57,806 nucleotides of DNA from Massilia sp. CFBP 13721 (GTDB lineage: Bacteria > Pseudomonadota > Gammaproteobacteria > Burkholderiales > Burkholderiaceae_D): positions 1-57,806 of the forward strand of contig NZ_JACYUY010000036.1 of NCBI RefSeq assembly GCF_014842025.1. Reading direction: 5' to 3'. Position numbers and translations under genes: made by a program. Each line of letters begins with the position of its first letter. Positions within the stretch are counted from its first letter, which is position 1. The notes under the pieces were generated by a model. The model saw only the letters and a program-made list of their open reading frames with translations. It searched no databases and had not been told where the DNA came from. Of the stretch, positions 7,792-17,153 are shown in pieces.

Positions 7792-9666
7792 ATGAAACTG
7801 CTAGAAACCATCAACGACCCATCCGACCTGCGCCTGCTCCCACGCACGCAGCTGACGCCGCTGGCCGACGAGCTGCGCCAGTTCCTGCTGCACTCGGTGT
7901 CGAAAACCGGCGGCCACCTGTCCTCGAACCTGGGCACGGTCGAACTGACCATCGCGCTGCATTACGTGTTCGAGACGCCGCACGACCGCATCGTCTGGGA
8001 CGTGGGTCATCAAACCTATTCGCACAAGATCCTCACCGGCCGGCGCGAGCGCATGACCACGCTGCGCCAGCTGAACGGCCTGTCGGGCTTCCCGAAACGC
8101 GACGAAAGCGAATACGACACCTTCGGCACCGCGCACTCGTCGACCTCGATTTCGGCGGCGCTTGGCATGGCCGCCGCCGCCAAGCTCAAAGGTGAGCAGC
8201 GCCACGCAATCGCCGTGATCGGCGACGGCTCCATGACGGCCGGCATGGCCTTCGAGGCGCTGAACAACGCCGGCGTCGAGGAAGACTGCAACCTGCTGGT
8301 GGTCTTGAACGACAACGACATGTCGATCTCGCCGCCGGTGGGCGCCCTCAATCGCTACCTCGCGCGCCTGATGAGCGGCCAGTTCTATGCCGCCGCCAAG
8401 AACGTCGGCAAGAGCGTGCTGCCGGGTCCCTTGCGCGAACTGGCCAGCCGCCTGGAAGAACACGCGAAGGGCATGGTGGTCCCGGCCACGATGTTCGAGG
8501 AATTCGGTTTCAATTACATCGGCCCGATCGACGGGCACGACCTCGACTCGCTGATCCCGACGCTGGAAAACATCAAGAAGCTCAAGGGCCCGCAATTCCT
8601 GCACGTGGTGACGAAAAAGGGGCAGGGCTACAAGCTGGCCGAAGCGGAACCGATCCTGTACCACGGCACCGGCAAATTCAATCCGACCGAGGGCATCATC
8701 CCGGCCACCAGCCCGAGCAAGATCACCTACACCGAAGTCTTCGGCAACTGGCTGTGCGACATGGCCGCCGTCGACAGCCGCCTGGTCGGCATCACGCCGG
8801 CGATGCGCGAAGGTTCCGGCATGGTGCGCTTCCACGCGCAGTACCCGGAGCGCTATTTCGACGTCGGCATCGCCGAGCAGCACTCGGTGACTTTCGCCGG
8901 CGGCCTCGCAACCGAAGGCCTCAAACCAGTCGTCGCGATCTATTCGACCTTCCTGCAGCGCGGCTACGACCAGCTGATCCACGACGTCGCACTGCAAAAC
9001 CTGGACGTCACCTTCGCCCTCGACCGCGCCGGCCTGGTCGGCGCCGACGGCGCGACCCACGCCGGCAATTACGACTTGCCCTACCTGCGCTGCATCCCGA
9101 ACATGGTGGTGATGGCGCCGTCGAACGAGAACGAGTGCCGGCAAATGCTCACGACCGCCTACCACTATCCCGGCCCGGCCGCGGTGCGCTATCCGCGCGG
9201 CGCCGGCGTCGGCACGCCGATCGTGGAAGAACTGACGGCGATCGAGATCGGCAAGGGCGAGATCAAACGCGAAGGCAAGGACATCGCCATCCTCGCCTTC
9301 GGTTCAATGGTCGCGCCAAGCCTGGGCGCCGCCGCCGAGCTGAACGCGACGGTCGCCAACATGCGCTTCGTAAAACCGCTCGACGTCGCGTTGCTGAAAC
9401 AGCTGGCCGCCGACCATGCCTGCCTGGTGACGGTGGAAGAGGGCGCCACCATGGGCGGCGCCGGCAGCGCCGTGGCCGAAGCGATGGCGGCGGCGGGCAT
9501 CGTCAAGCCATTGTTGATCCTGGGCTTGCCCGACAAATTCATCGACCAGGGCGATCCTGCGGCCTTGCTGGCTTCCGTCGGCCTGGATGCGAAAGGCATC
9601 GCCGCATCGATCCGCGCGCGCTTTGGGGCGGCGGGGGAGCCACGGCTGGTGGTGAACAACACCTGA
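7792..9666 (+). CDS. dxs: 1-deoxy-D-xylulose-5-phosphate synthase
   Basis: This 624-residue thiamine-diphosphate enzyme makes DXP from pyruvate and glyceraldehyde 3-phosphate, the first step of the MEP pathway. The TPP/Mg motif GDGSMTAGMAFEALNNAG begins near residue 144. The transketolase central domain carries FDVGIAEQHSVTFAGGLA with the catalytic Glu, and a C-terminal domain follows. The length is typical (about 620). It starts immediately after the ispA stop. A strong intrinsic terminator follows 20 bp after the stop. Confidence 0.95.
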   Translation: MKLLETINDPSDLRLLPRTQLTPLADELRQFLLHSVSKTGGHLSSNLGTVELTIALHYVFETPHDRIVWDVGHQTYSHKILTGRRERMTTLRQLNGLSGFPKRDESEYDTFGTAHSSTSISAALGMAAAAKLKGEQRHAIAVIGDGSMTAGMAFEALNNAGVEEDCNLLVVLNDNDMSISPPVGALNRYLARLMSGQFYAAAKNVGKSVLPGPLRELASRLEEHAKGMVVPATMFEEFGFNYIGPIDGHDLDSLIPTLENIKKLKGPQFLHVVTKKGQGYKLAEAEPILYHGTGKFNPTEGIIPATSPSKITYTEVFGNWLCDMAAVDSRLVGITPAMREGSGMVRFHAQYPERYFDVGIAEQHSVTFAGGLATEGLKPVVAIYSTFLQRGYDQLIHDVALQNLDVTFALDRAGLVGADGATHAGNYDLPYLRCIPNMVVMAPSNENECRQMLTTAYHYPGPAAVRYPRGAGVGTPIVEELTAIEIGKGEIKREGKDIAILAFGSMVAPSLGAAAELNATVANMRFVKPLDVALLKQLAADHACLVTVEEGATMGGAGSAVAEAMAAAGIVKPLLILGLPDKFIDQGDPAALLASVGLDAKGIAASIRARFGAAGEPRLVVNNT

Positions 9667-9686
9667 GTTTGCGGATGTTGAAATGG

Positions 9687-9716
9687 AAGCGGCGCTCGAT
9701 GCGCCGCTTTTTTTTT
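9687..9716 (+). terminator. Intrinsic terminator of the xseB-ispA-dxs operon
   Basis: A 9-bp perfect stem, AAGCGGCGC/GCGCCGCTT, with a TCGAT loop is followed by a run of nine T. It begins 20 bp after the dxs stop codon. Confidence 0.9.
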
Positions 9717-9759
9717 CGCGAATGATGATCAGGGGTGTAGGGTACGCGACTCCGGTTTT

Positions 9760-9788
9760 GTAGGCTGGGCACTTGTGCCCACGCAGTA
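9760..9788. repeat. Family 1 palindrome, single copy
   Basis: GTAGGCTGGGCACTTGTGCC starts at 9760 and is followed by CACGCAGTA. It differs from the unit at 2753-2782 at only a few positions. It stands alone rather than as an inverted pair. Confidence 0.65.
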
Positions 9789-9991
9789 TCGGGCCAATGC
9801 GAACCACGTCATCCGTTCTCACCTGACCGATCAACCGCCCTTACGCGCTTCCTTCGTGTGCTCCAATCCAGAACCGCTACGCGTCAGGGAATAGATGTGT
9901 TTTCTCTTTTTAATCTGGTATTCTTGATAAATTGGCATCAATGAGCGCCAGTTCGCGAAAGTATTCAACCCTTTAAAGCAAGGCATCAACC

Positions 9992-10240
9992 GTGGAAAAC
10001 AACGCCCCAAGCATGCTCGCCGCCTTTCTGCCCCTGATATTCATGTCATTGCTGATGGCAGTTTCTGCCTACCTGTTGGCGAAAGAGAAAGGGCGAAATG
10101 TAGCGCTCTGGACAATTTTGGCATTGATTCCAATCGTAAATTTCGCCTGCATCTGGTTTTTCATCGGTGCGTCGAATTTGAAAATGGAGCGTAAACTCGA
10201 TGCCTTGATGGAGCAGCTAAACACTAGCGTAAAGAACTAG
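9992..10240 (+). CDS. Small membrane protein of unknown function
   Basis: This 82-residue protein has two predicted membrane helices (about 8-28 and 38-58), a basic KEKGRN turn between them, and a charged C-terminal tail (KMERKLDALMEQL). The start is GTG at 9992, with GCAAGG about 10 bp upstream as a weak ribosome binding site. I do not recognise a family. The arrangement resembles small inner-membrane anchors, but nothing in the context gives a role. Confidence 0.6.
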   Translation: MENNAPSMLAAFLPLIFMSLLMAVSAYLLAKEKGRNVALWTILALIPIVNFACIWFFIGASNLKMERKLDALMEQLNTSVKN

Positions 10241-10696
10241 CGTTCCTGAAATCGATAGCGAAATAAAAGTGCAGTGATCGAAGCCGATCTGAACAGTTGC
10301 TTTGGGTCGGAAGCGCTCTTCTTATCGATGGACTGCTTTCGGCTGAAATCGGACGAAATTAACTAGGGTAGGGAAGTGGTGCTTACGTGCGACACCTTGG
10401 AAATACCAAGCATGCTTGCCAAGGGGCTGCACCGCTGCAGGATAGGATTTCACCACTTGCAATGTATAAGCTGGCAGCGCGCTGTGGCTGTAGTCAGCGT
10501 GCCTTGGAGACGCTTTGATAGCCTGTCGAATATACTTACAAGTAGGACTCGGTTTATTAATGAGAGCATGGTAACTAACTGATTTTATTGAAAGTAGGAC
10601 AAGTGGCTCAATTCTTGCTATCTATAAGAAAATAAACTGGTAATGTGTTGAGAGTGCTAGAAATACAGACAAATTCATCCAATAACTAGAGAAATC
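10241..10696. other. Intergenic region without a supported gene
   Basis: This 456-bp, AT-richer stretch holds only short open frames without convincing composition. It must contain the promoter of the PEP-CTERM gene that starts at 10697. I see no terminator or clear repeat. Confidence 0.4.
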
Positions 10697-11287
10697 ATGA
10701 AAAATATTATCATTGCGCTCACTAGCGCTATATGCCTTTTGTGCACGGCAACTGCACAGGCTGGTATCATTTTGCAAGATAAAGAGAACATTTCTTTGCA
10801 AGTCAATGCCTTTGAACCACTTGGCCAGTCGTTTATAGCTGAAGATCAGAAAATAAAATTTGCCTTTTATTACAAAGATTTCAATCCAGATACTCCTCTC
10901 GAAACGCTTCGAATGCGCTTGCTCAGTGGCGACGGTCCTTCCGGGATAGTCCTAGGGAGTGTAGAGTTCAGCTTGATTGCAGCCTTCGAGGGTTTTTTTG
11001 ATGTTGATTTTTCTGGTATTACTCTTACTGTTGGCAGCACGTACACTGCGCTACTAGACGTTCCAGGTAATAGCCCTCGTTGGGGAGTAAGTGCCCATAA
11101 AGGGGATGTTTACTTAAATGGTAGTAGTTACGAGCTGCTTGGAAACCTTACAGCACAAGACGACATGAGGTTCCGTGTAACCCCAGCCCTCGAAACCGTG
11201 CCGGGGGAGGTGCCAGAGCCAGCTAGCATTGCCATCTTCGCCCTTGGCTTGGCTGGCTTGCATATTGGCCGTCGGAAGACCAAATAA
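10697..11287 (+). CDS. PEP-CTERM sorting-signal exported protein
   Basis: This 196-residue protein has a signal peptide at residues 1-22 (ending AQAG). Its C-terminal tripartite signal is VPEPASIAIFALGLAGLHIG followed by RRK: a PEP motif, a hydrophobic helix and a basic tail. Such proteins are processed by an exosortase/archaeosortase-type enzyme and released to the surface or extracellular polymer. The middle part looks like a beta-rich domain of unknown function. The base composition is clearly AT-richer than the flanking core genes, which suggests acquisition. No exosortase gene is in the window. Confidence 0.8.
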   Translation: MKNIIIALTSAICLLCTATAQAGIILQDKENISLQVNAFEPLGQSFIAEDQKIKFAFYYKDFNPDTPLETLRMRLLSGDGPSGIVLGSVEFSLIAAFEGFFDVDFSGITLTVGSTYTALLDVPGNSPRWGVSAHKGDVYLNGSSYELLGNLTAQDDMRFRVTPALETVPGEVPEPASIAIFALGLAGLHIGRRKTK

Positions 11288-11354
11288 TTTTCTACATGCT
11301 TGGAGAAGGCTTCTTGTAAGAGGTCTTAGGTTATCCTGTATCGAACAGAAGAAG

Positions 11355-11374
11355 CGGCCCTTCGGGCCGTTTTT
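11355..11374 (+). terminator. Intrinsic terminator after the PEP-CTERM gene
   Basis: CGGCCC TTC GGGCCG followed by TTTTT forms a compact hairpin about 70 bp after the stop codon at 11287. Confidence 0.8.
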
Positions 11375-11580
11375 CACGCCTGCAGCCTTCGATGATAATT
11401 GTTATTATCACCGTCGCTTAATGAAATCTTCTCGATTAGAGCTTTTAGGTCTGCTATTGGCAAGAGCAGTCGTGCGCACATCGGTGACTATGTGTGGCCT
11501 TTGGTGTGATAAATTTTGGTAACCTTAATAGATAATAGCCGGAAACGGGCTTTCAATTTGCCGTCTTTCGATTAAATAGA
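11375..11580. other. AT-rich intergenic stretch
   Basis: I see no convincing gene, repeat or RNA here. It separates the terminator from the decayed WapI-like gene. Confidence 0.3.
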
Positions 11581-12021
11581 TCATTACCTTACCGAGCTCG
11601 GCGAACCGCACATCAACCTTGCTGGGTGAAGCTCTGGATACATGGGTATCAGTCCCGCGACTGTAACGACTATTGGGACGGAAATTGGCTGAACGCTACG
11701 GCGATCTGTTCTGAAGGTGGCGCTACGGTGCTTGTCCAAGCGTTCTCTATTCGTAACGATGAGCTTTTCAGTTGGCAGCGCGCTGTAGAAAAGCCGTGTG
11801 TCCACCTTGCAGGGGAAGCCAACTTGGAATATATGGAACCAGAGCTTGGCGTAACGTTAAAAGCGAAGCCACTCGGCGCGGTTGAGATGGAGGTAAATAT
11901 CACATCCAACAATTTGACCCAAGAGCACAGCTTTCAATTTTCGATCGACCAGAGCTATCTCAAGCCATTGTCATCGCAGTGCGCGCGCGTGCTGGATGCT
12001 TTCCCGATACGAGGTGCTTGA
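11581..12021 (+). pseudogene. WapI-like immunity protein, 5' end broken
   Basis: The open frame from a GTG at 11626 gives 131 residues containing WIHGYQ and DYWDGNWLNATAIC, then a beta-rich body, as I remember for WapI-type immunity proteins. The sequence just upstream reads TELGEPHINLAG in another frame and would join smoothly to VKLWIHGYQ if the GGG at 11624-11626 had one more G. No start codon is visible in that upstream frame. I read this as an orphan immunity gene with a damaged 5' end. An alternative is a shorter working gene starting at the GTG. No toxin partner is adjacent. Confidence 0.5.
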
Positions 12022-12126
12022 ACGTTTGTAATAGGTCGATAGCGGCCTGTGTCATGCCTGTGTCATTACAGCATAATCGTTTGGCCGCAGTCACATTCAA
12101 CGCCCAATACAGCCTTCTTCACCCGC

Positions 12127-13029
12127 TCACCGCGCCCGCGTACACAACCACACCGCAGCCCCGGTCGCCACGAACCCCGCCAGCGACAGCGCGTTCAAAG
12201 TCTCCCCCAGCACTGCAAACGCCAGCAGCGCCGTCACCCCCGGAATCAGGTAGAACAGGCTGGCCACCTTGCTCGCTTCTCCCTTGCGCATCAGGACGAA
12301 CAGCAGGCTGGTGGCGCCGATTGAATTCACGATCGACAGCCAGCCGGAGGCGAACACCAGCGTCGGCGTCCAGTGCACGTCAAAACCTTCGAGGCCGAGC
12401 GCCAAGGGCAGCGCCACCAGCGTGGCTACGGCCAGCTGCACGAAGCCGCCGGTGCGCAGGTCCATGCCGGCGCAATACTTTTTCTGGTACAGCGTGCCGA
12501 GCGTGATGCCGGCCAGGGCCACCGCGGCGCAGGCGTAGGCGCCGATGCCCGCGCTGCTGCCGGCGCCCAGCTTGTGCCACACCACCAGCAGCACGCCCAG
12601 CACGCCGCCGGCCATGCCCAGCCACTGTTTTGCACCCGTCCGTTCGCCCAGCATCAGCGCTGCGCCGAGCGCCGTGAATACCGGCATGGTGCCGACGATC
12701 AGCGCCGATTCGCCGGCGGAAACGCCCAGCTTCAAGGCCGTGTACAGCCCGGAGAATTGCAGCGCCTGGATAAGCAGGCCGACCACGACCAGGTGCCCGA
12801 ATGCTTTCCCGCTGGACGGCCAGGGCGCGCGCGTCGCCAGCGCGATCAGCAGGAGGAGCGCAGCGCCGAGGCCGAAGCGCAGCGTCAGCAAAGTAAAGGG
12901 CGGGGCGTACGGCACCGCGAGTTTGCCTACCACGTAGCCCGAACTCCACATTGCAATGAACAGCAGGGGCAGGGCCAGGCTGGTCATGTTGCTGTCTGCC
13001 GCGGCGGCAAGCCGGATCGTCGTCGTCAT
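12127..13029 (-). CDS. EamA/DMT-family membrane transporter
   Basis: This 300-residue protein has about ten helices in two EamA repeats. FIAMWSSGYVVGKLAVPYAP is the common first-helix pattern, and GESALIVGTMPVFTALGAAL and SLFYLIPGVTALLAFAVLGE mark the repeats. It probably exports a small metabolite. It is divergent from the LysR gene at 13126, the usual layout for a transporter controlled by its neighbour. An internal ATG at about 12985 would drop 14 N-terminal residues and may be the real start, because the first helix begins after it. Confidence 0.8.
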   Translation of the reverse strand: MTTTIRLAAAADSNMTSLALPLLFIAMWSSGYVVGKLAVPYAPPFTLLTLRFGLGAALLLLIALATRAPWPSSGKAFGHLVVVGLLIQALQFSGLYTALKLGVSAGESALIVGTMPVFTALGAALMLGERTGAKQWLGMAGGVLGVLLVVWHKLGAGSSAGIGAYACAAVALAGITLGTLYQKKYCAGMDLRTGGFVQLAVATLVALPLALGLEGFDVHWTPTLVFASGWLSIVNSIGATSLLFVLMRKGEASKVASLFYLIPGVTALLAFAVLGETLNALSLAGFVATGAAVWLCTRAR

Positions 13030-13125
13030 TGTCGTCTCCAGGTGAAATGTCAGGCCAGCTTATGCCGCATACTGTGGCGATACAATCCGTCAAAGATGCA
13101 ACATATTGTTTCCAGGAGCGATACG

Positions 13126-14050
13126 ATGGGCGAGATGCAGCCACGCGATTTTTCCGATGTCTGGGCCTTTGTCCGGGTGGTCGAGACCGGGTCCTTTTCC
13201 GAGGCGGCGCGCCAGATGGGCACGACCAAGGCGGCGATCAGCAAGGCGGTGGCGCGCCTGGAAAGGACGCTGCACGCCAAGCTGCTGAACCGCTCGACCC
13301 GCAAGCTCGGCCTGACCGAGGCCGGCGCAGCGATCTTCCAACACGCGCTGCGCATGCTGGAAGAAGCGCGCGCTCGAGGCTACCGCCGCCGGCTTGCAGG
13401 CGGGGCCGGGCGGCGTGCTGCGCGTGAGCGCTTCGCTCGCTTTTGGCAACACGTTTCTTGCCGGCCTGCTGCCCGCCTTCATGGCGCGCTATCCGGAGAT
13501 TCGCGTCGTCCTTTCGATGACCGACCGCTATGTCGACCTGGTCGAGGAAAACATCGACGTCGCACTGCGCATGGCCGACCGCATCGACACCCTGAGTGCG
13601 GTGGCGCGGCCGATCGCGCCGCTCCATTATGTGCTGGCAGCGGCGCCGGCCTACCTGGAACAGCATGGCACGCCTGGTACGGTCGAGGAGCTGACAACAC
13701 ACCGCTGCCTGGTGTTCGGCGCCGGCGCCCCCGTGACCTGGGAATTCGAACAGGCAGGGACAAAACAGGGTGTAAAACCGAACGGCATCCTGCACGCCAA
13801 CAGCAGTCCGGCGCTGCGCCTGGCGATGCTGCGCGGCGGCGGGATTGCGCTGCTGCCGGCTTATGTCGTGGGCGAGGACATCCGCTGCGGCGAGGCACGA
13901 CGGGTGCTGCCGGACTGGGCGCCTGTCGGCGCCTTTGGCGACCAGTTGTATGCCGTCTATCTGCAGAACCGCTTCCTGCCGCCGAAGGTGCGGGTGTTCA
14001 TCGATTACCTGGTCGAGACGATCGGTGCGCAGCCGGAATGGGATAGCTAA
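13126..14050 (+). pseudogene. LysR-family regulator, frameshifted
   Basis: The first frame has a good start (AGGAG 8 bp upstream of the ATG at 13126) and encodes a normal LysR helix-turn-helix (FSEAARQMGTTKAAISKAVA, then RLERTLHAKLLNRSTRKLGL). The frame then leaves the family sequence near 13374. The rest of the LysR protein (VLRVSASLAFGNTFLAGLLP to the C-terminus) continues in another frame to 14050. Restoring two bases in the (GC)4 run at 13366-13373 gives an uninterrupted protein of about 308 residues. It would have controlled the divergent EamA gene. This is either a slipped-strand mutation or a sequence error. Confidence 0.8.
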
Positions 14051-14220
14051 AAACGCATTGCATGATCACGGCTGCGTCGCGGCTCAGTAGAACCTGTATC
14101 AGCCATGCAACTTACATCGAGCAGCGTTAGGTAGCGCACACGCCGCCTCATTACACTTCATTACAATTGTCATAATCACACTGTTCACCGCACCCCCGAT
14201 ACGACAAGGCCAGGCCGTCA

Positions 14221-15258
14221 ATGAAAGCGCTTTTCGCAGTCCTCACGCTTCTGAATGGCGCTGTGTTGACATCCTTGCCGGCCCTGGCTTCCGCCGTCCC
14301 GGCGCAAAACGTGCTGCAGCCGCTCGGCGTGCAGGCCCTCGCCATCCACGACCTGTGGCGCCTGACGCTGCTGGTCTGCACGCTCGTATTTTCCGCCGTG
14401 CTGGCCGCCTTCCTGTACGCGATCTGGCGCGCGCCGCACAGCACTACCCAGCTGGCGCCCGACGTCGCCCTGCTCGACCAGCCCGAGCCGCACCTGCGCC
14501 GTCCGGTGGTCATTGGCGTGGCGGTGTCAATCGTGCTGCTGCTGGTGCTGATCGTGGCCGACTTCGTCACCGAACGGCGCCTGGCGCACCTGCCCTTGCG
14601 GGACGCGGTGCGCATTGAAGTCACTGGCCACATGTGGTGGTGGGGCGCCCGCTACCTCGACGACGAACCGGGGCGCATGTTCGATACCGCCAACGAGGTG
14701 CACGTCCCGGCCGGCAAGCCGGTGATCCTGAAATTGAACAGCGCCGACGTCATTCACAGCTTCTGGGCGCCCAGCCTGCACGGCAAGAAGGATCTGATTC
14801 CGGGCCGGACCGCGCTGCTGCAGTTCCGCGCCGACAAGCCCGGCGTCTACCGCGGCCAGTGCGCCGAGTTCTGCGGCTTCGAGCACGCGCTGATGGCCTT
14901 CACCATCGTCGCCCATCCGCCGGCGCAGTACGACGCCTGGGTCGCGCGCCAGCGCGTGCCAGCGCCGGCCCCCGTGACGGCGCAGCAAAAGGAAGGCCAG
15001 GCCATCTTCATGCGCGGCAGCTGCGCCGGGTGCCACACCATCGCCGGCACCGGCGCCAGGGCTCGCCTCGGGCCCGACCTGACCCACCTGGCCAGCCGCC
15101 GCATGATCGCCTCGGGCACGCTGCCGAATACGCGGCAATACCTGGCCGCCTGGATCCTCGACCCGCAACGCTTCAAGAAAGGGGCGAAGATGCCCGCCAC
15201 GCCCCTGTCCGCCCGTGAATTGAACGCACTGATGGCTTACCTGGAGACGCTCAAATGA
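14221..15258 (+). CDS. ctaC: Cytochrome c oxidase subunit II with cytochrome c domain
   Basis: This 345-residue subunit has a signal peptide and two membrane helices (about 40-65 and 97-118). A periplasmic CuA domain follows (IHSFWAPSLHGKKDLIPGR; CuA loop CAEFCGFEHALM near residue 214). A C-terminal cytochrome c domain follows, with heme motif CAGCH near residue 269 and a Met ligand in GAKMPATPL. The fused heme domain marks a caa3-type oxidase, which takes electrons from cytochrome c and reduces O2. Its stop overlaps the ATG of ctaD by 4 bp. Confidence 0.92.
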   Translation: MKALFAVLTLLNGAVLTSLPALASAVPAQNVLQPLGVQALAIHDLWRLTLLVCTLVFSAVLAAFLYAIWRAPHSTTQLAPDVALLDQPEPHLRRPVVIGVAVSIVLLLVLIVADFVTERRLAHLPLRDAVRIEVTGHMWWWGARYLDDEPGRMFDTANEVHVPAGKPVILKLNSADVIHSFWAPSLHGKKDLIPGRTALLQFRADKPGVYRGQCAEFCGFEHALMAFTIVAHPPAQYDAWVARQRVPAPAPVTAQQKEGQAIFMRGSCAGCHTIAGTGARARLGPDLTHLASRRMIASGTLPNTRQYLAAWILDPQRFKKGAKMPATPLSARELNALMAYLETLK

Positions 15259-17153
15259 GCGCGGGAGCCGATGTGCACGACAAGCTGCTGGACCGCACCT
15301 GGAGCGATCCACCCGGTATCCTCGGCTGGCTGTCCGCGATCAACCACAAGACCATCAGCATCCGCTTCATGCTGACCACCTTCGGCTTCTTCGTCGCCGG
15401 CGGCGTGCTGGCGCTGATCATCCGCCTGCAACTGGCGCAGCCGGACAACAAGCTGGTGGGACCGGACTTCTACAACCAGCTCTTCACCATGCACGGCACC
15501 ACGATGATGTTCCTGTTCGCGGTGCCGGTGATGCAGGCGGTGGCCACTTACCTGGTGCCGCTGATGATCGGTGCGCGCGGCATCGCCTTCCCGCGCATGA
15601 ATGCTTTTGCCTACTGGGTCTTCCTGTTCGGCGGCCTGATGCTGTACGGCGCCTTTATCCTCGACATCGGCCCCGACGCCGGCTGGTTCGCCTATCCGCC
15701 GCTGTCCGGTCCCGAATATTCTGTCGGCAAGCGCATGGACTTCTGGGCCCAACTGGTCACGTACACCGAGCTATCGAGCCTGCTCGAAGCGGTGATCCTG
15801 GTCACCACCATTTTCAAACTGCGCGCACCCGGCATGACCCTGAACCGCATGCCGCTGTTCGTCTGGACCATGCTGGTAACCTCGTTCATGGTGATGTTCG
15901 CCATGCCCTCGGTGATGCTGGCCAGCACCGCCCTGATCACCGACCGCCTGGTCGGCACCCATTTCTACAACCCGGCCGAAGGCGGCGACGTGGTGCTGTG
16001 GCAGCACCTGTTCTGGTTCTTCGGCCATCCCGAGGTCTACCTGATCTTCATCCCGCCGCTCGGCTTCATGTCCTCGATCATCGCCACCTTCGCGCGCCGC
16101 CCGATCTACGGCTATCCGGTGATGGTGCTCGCCATCATCGCCACCGCCTTCCTTGCCTTCAGCCTGTGGGTGCACCACATGTTCGCCACCAACGTGCCGG
16201 AACTGGGTAAAAGCTTTTTCACGGCCGCCAGCGCCATGATCGCGATTCCGACCGCGGCCCAGATGTTCTGCTGGATCGCCACCTTGTGGGCCGGGCGCCT
16301 GAACTTCCGCACGCCGATGCTGTTCGCGCTCTCCTTTTTCTTCATCCTGCTGATCGGCGGACTCACCGGCATCATGCTGGCCTCGGTCTCGCTCGACCTG
16401 CAAGTGCACGACAGCTTCTTCGTCGTCGCCCACCTGCATTACGTGCTGATCGGCGGCGCCGTGTTCCCGCTGTTCGGCGCCTTTTATTACTGGTTCCCGA
16501 AGTTCACCGGGCGGCTGATGGGCGAGCGCCTCGGCAAGTGGAATTTCTGGCTGATGTTCGTGGGCTTCAATGTCGCCTTCTTCCCGATGCACATCGCCGG
16601 CCTGCGCGGCATGCCGCGCCGCGTGTACACCTATCCGGCCGAGATGGGGTGGGGAATGCTGAACCTGGTGTCGAGCATCGGCGCCGCGATCCTGGCGGTG
16701 GGCATCGTCCTGTTCGTGGTGAACGTCGTGCTGAGCCGGCGCAGCGGGGCGTTCGCCGGCGCCGATCCGTGGGCGGCGGGCACGCTCGAGTGGGCGACGG
16801 CCTCGCCACCGAGTCCCGGCAATTTCGCGCAGCCGCCGGTGGTGGCGTCGCGCTTTCCGCTGTGGAGCCGCGGCGGCGTGGCCGGCAGCGTGCGCGGCCT
16901 GGCCGATGACCGCCGCGAAGTGCTGGTCACCAGCGTGCTCGACGCCGAGCCCGATCACCGCGCCGTAATGCCCGAGCCGAGCATCTGGCCGTTCATCTCC
17001 GCGCTGGCGGTGACGGTGCTGTTCATCGGCTCGATCTTCACGCCCTGGGCCGTGGTCTGGGGCGCGGCGCTGTGCACGCCGCCGCTGGTGCTCTGGTTCT
17101 GGCCGAAGCGCGCGGCCACGCGGATGAATATCGAACGCGAGGTCAAGCCATGA
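15255..17153 (+). CDS. ctaD: Cytochrome c oxidase subunit I
   Basis: This 632-residue heme-copper oxidase core has about twelve helices plus a C-terminal extension. The CuB/active-site segment FWFFGHPEVYLIFIPPLGF carries the His-Tyr pair and the Glu of the D proton channel, typical of A1-type oxidases. HDSFFVVAHLHYVLIGG holds the other heme ligands. The last 130 residues hold a soluble linker and two further hydrophobic segments, longer than the minimal subunit. It overlaps the genes on both sides by ATGA, consistent with one coupled operon. Confidence 0.94.
   Translation: MSAGADVHDKLLDRTWSDPPGILGWLSAINHKTISIRFMLTTFGFFVAGGVLALIIRLQLAQPDNKLVGPDFYNQLFTMHGTTMMFLFAVPVMQAVATYLVPLMIGARGIAFPRMNAFAYWVFLFGGLMLYGAFILDIGPDAGWFAYPPLSGPEYSVGKRMDFWAQLVTYTELSSLLEAVILVTTIFKLRAPGMTLNRMPLFVWTMLVTSFMVMFAMPSVMLASTALITDRLVGTHFYNPAEGGDVVLWQHLFWFFGHPEVYLIFIPPLGFMSSIIATFARRPIYGYPVMVLAIIATAFLAFSLWVHHMFATNVPELGKSFFTAASAMIAIPTAAQMFCWIATLWAGRLNFRTPMLFALSFFFILLIGGLTGIMLASVSLDLQVHDSFFVVAHLHYVLIGGAVFPLFGAFYYWFPKFTGRLMGERLGKWNFWLMFVGFNVAFFPMHIAGLRGMPRRVYTYPAEMGWGMLNLVSSIGAAILAVGIVLFVVNVVLSRRSGAFAGADPWAAGTLEWATASPPSPGNFAQPPVVASRFPLWSRGGVAGSVRGLADDRREVLVTSVLDAEPDHRAVMPEPSIWPFISALAVTVLFIGSIFTPWAVVWGAALCTPPLVLWFWPKRAATRMNIEREVKP

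Noticed and set aside
10376..10582. 68-codon frame with a GGGAAG box before a GTG
   Set aside because: Composition is not protein-like, it has no family and it lies in an AT-rich gap; the evidence is too weak for a gene.
12373..13100. Plus-strand frame running from inside the EamA gene into LysR
   Set aside because: The LysR start at 13126 has its own ribosome site, and the part before it is antisense to the EamA gene.
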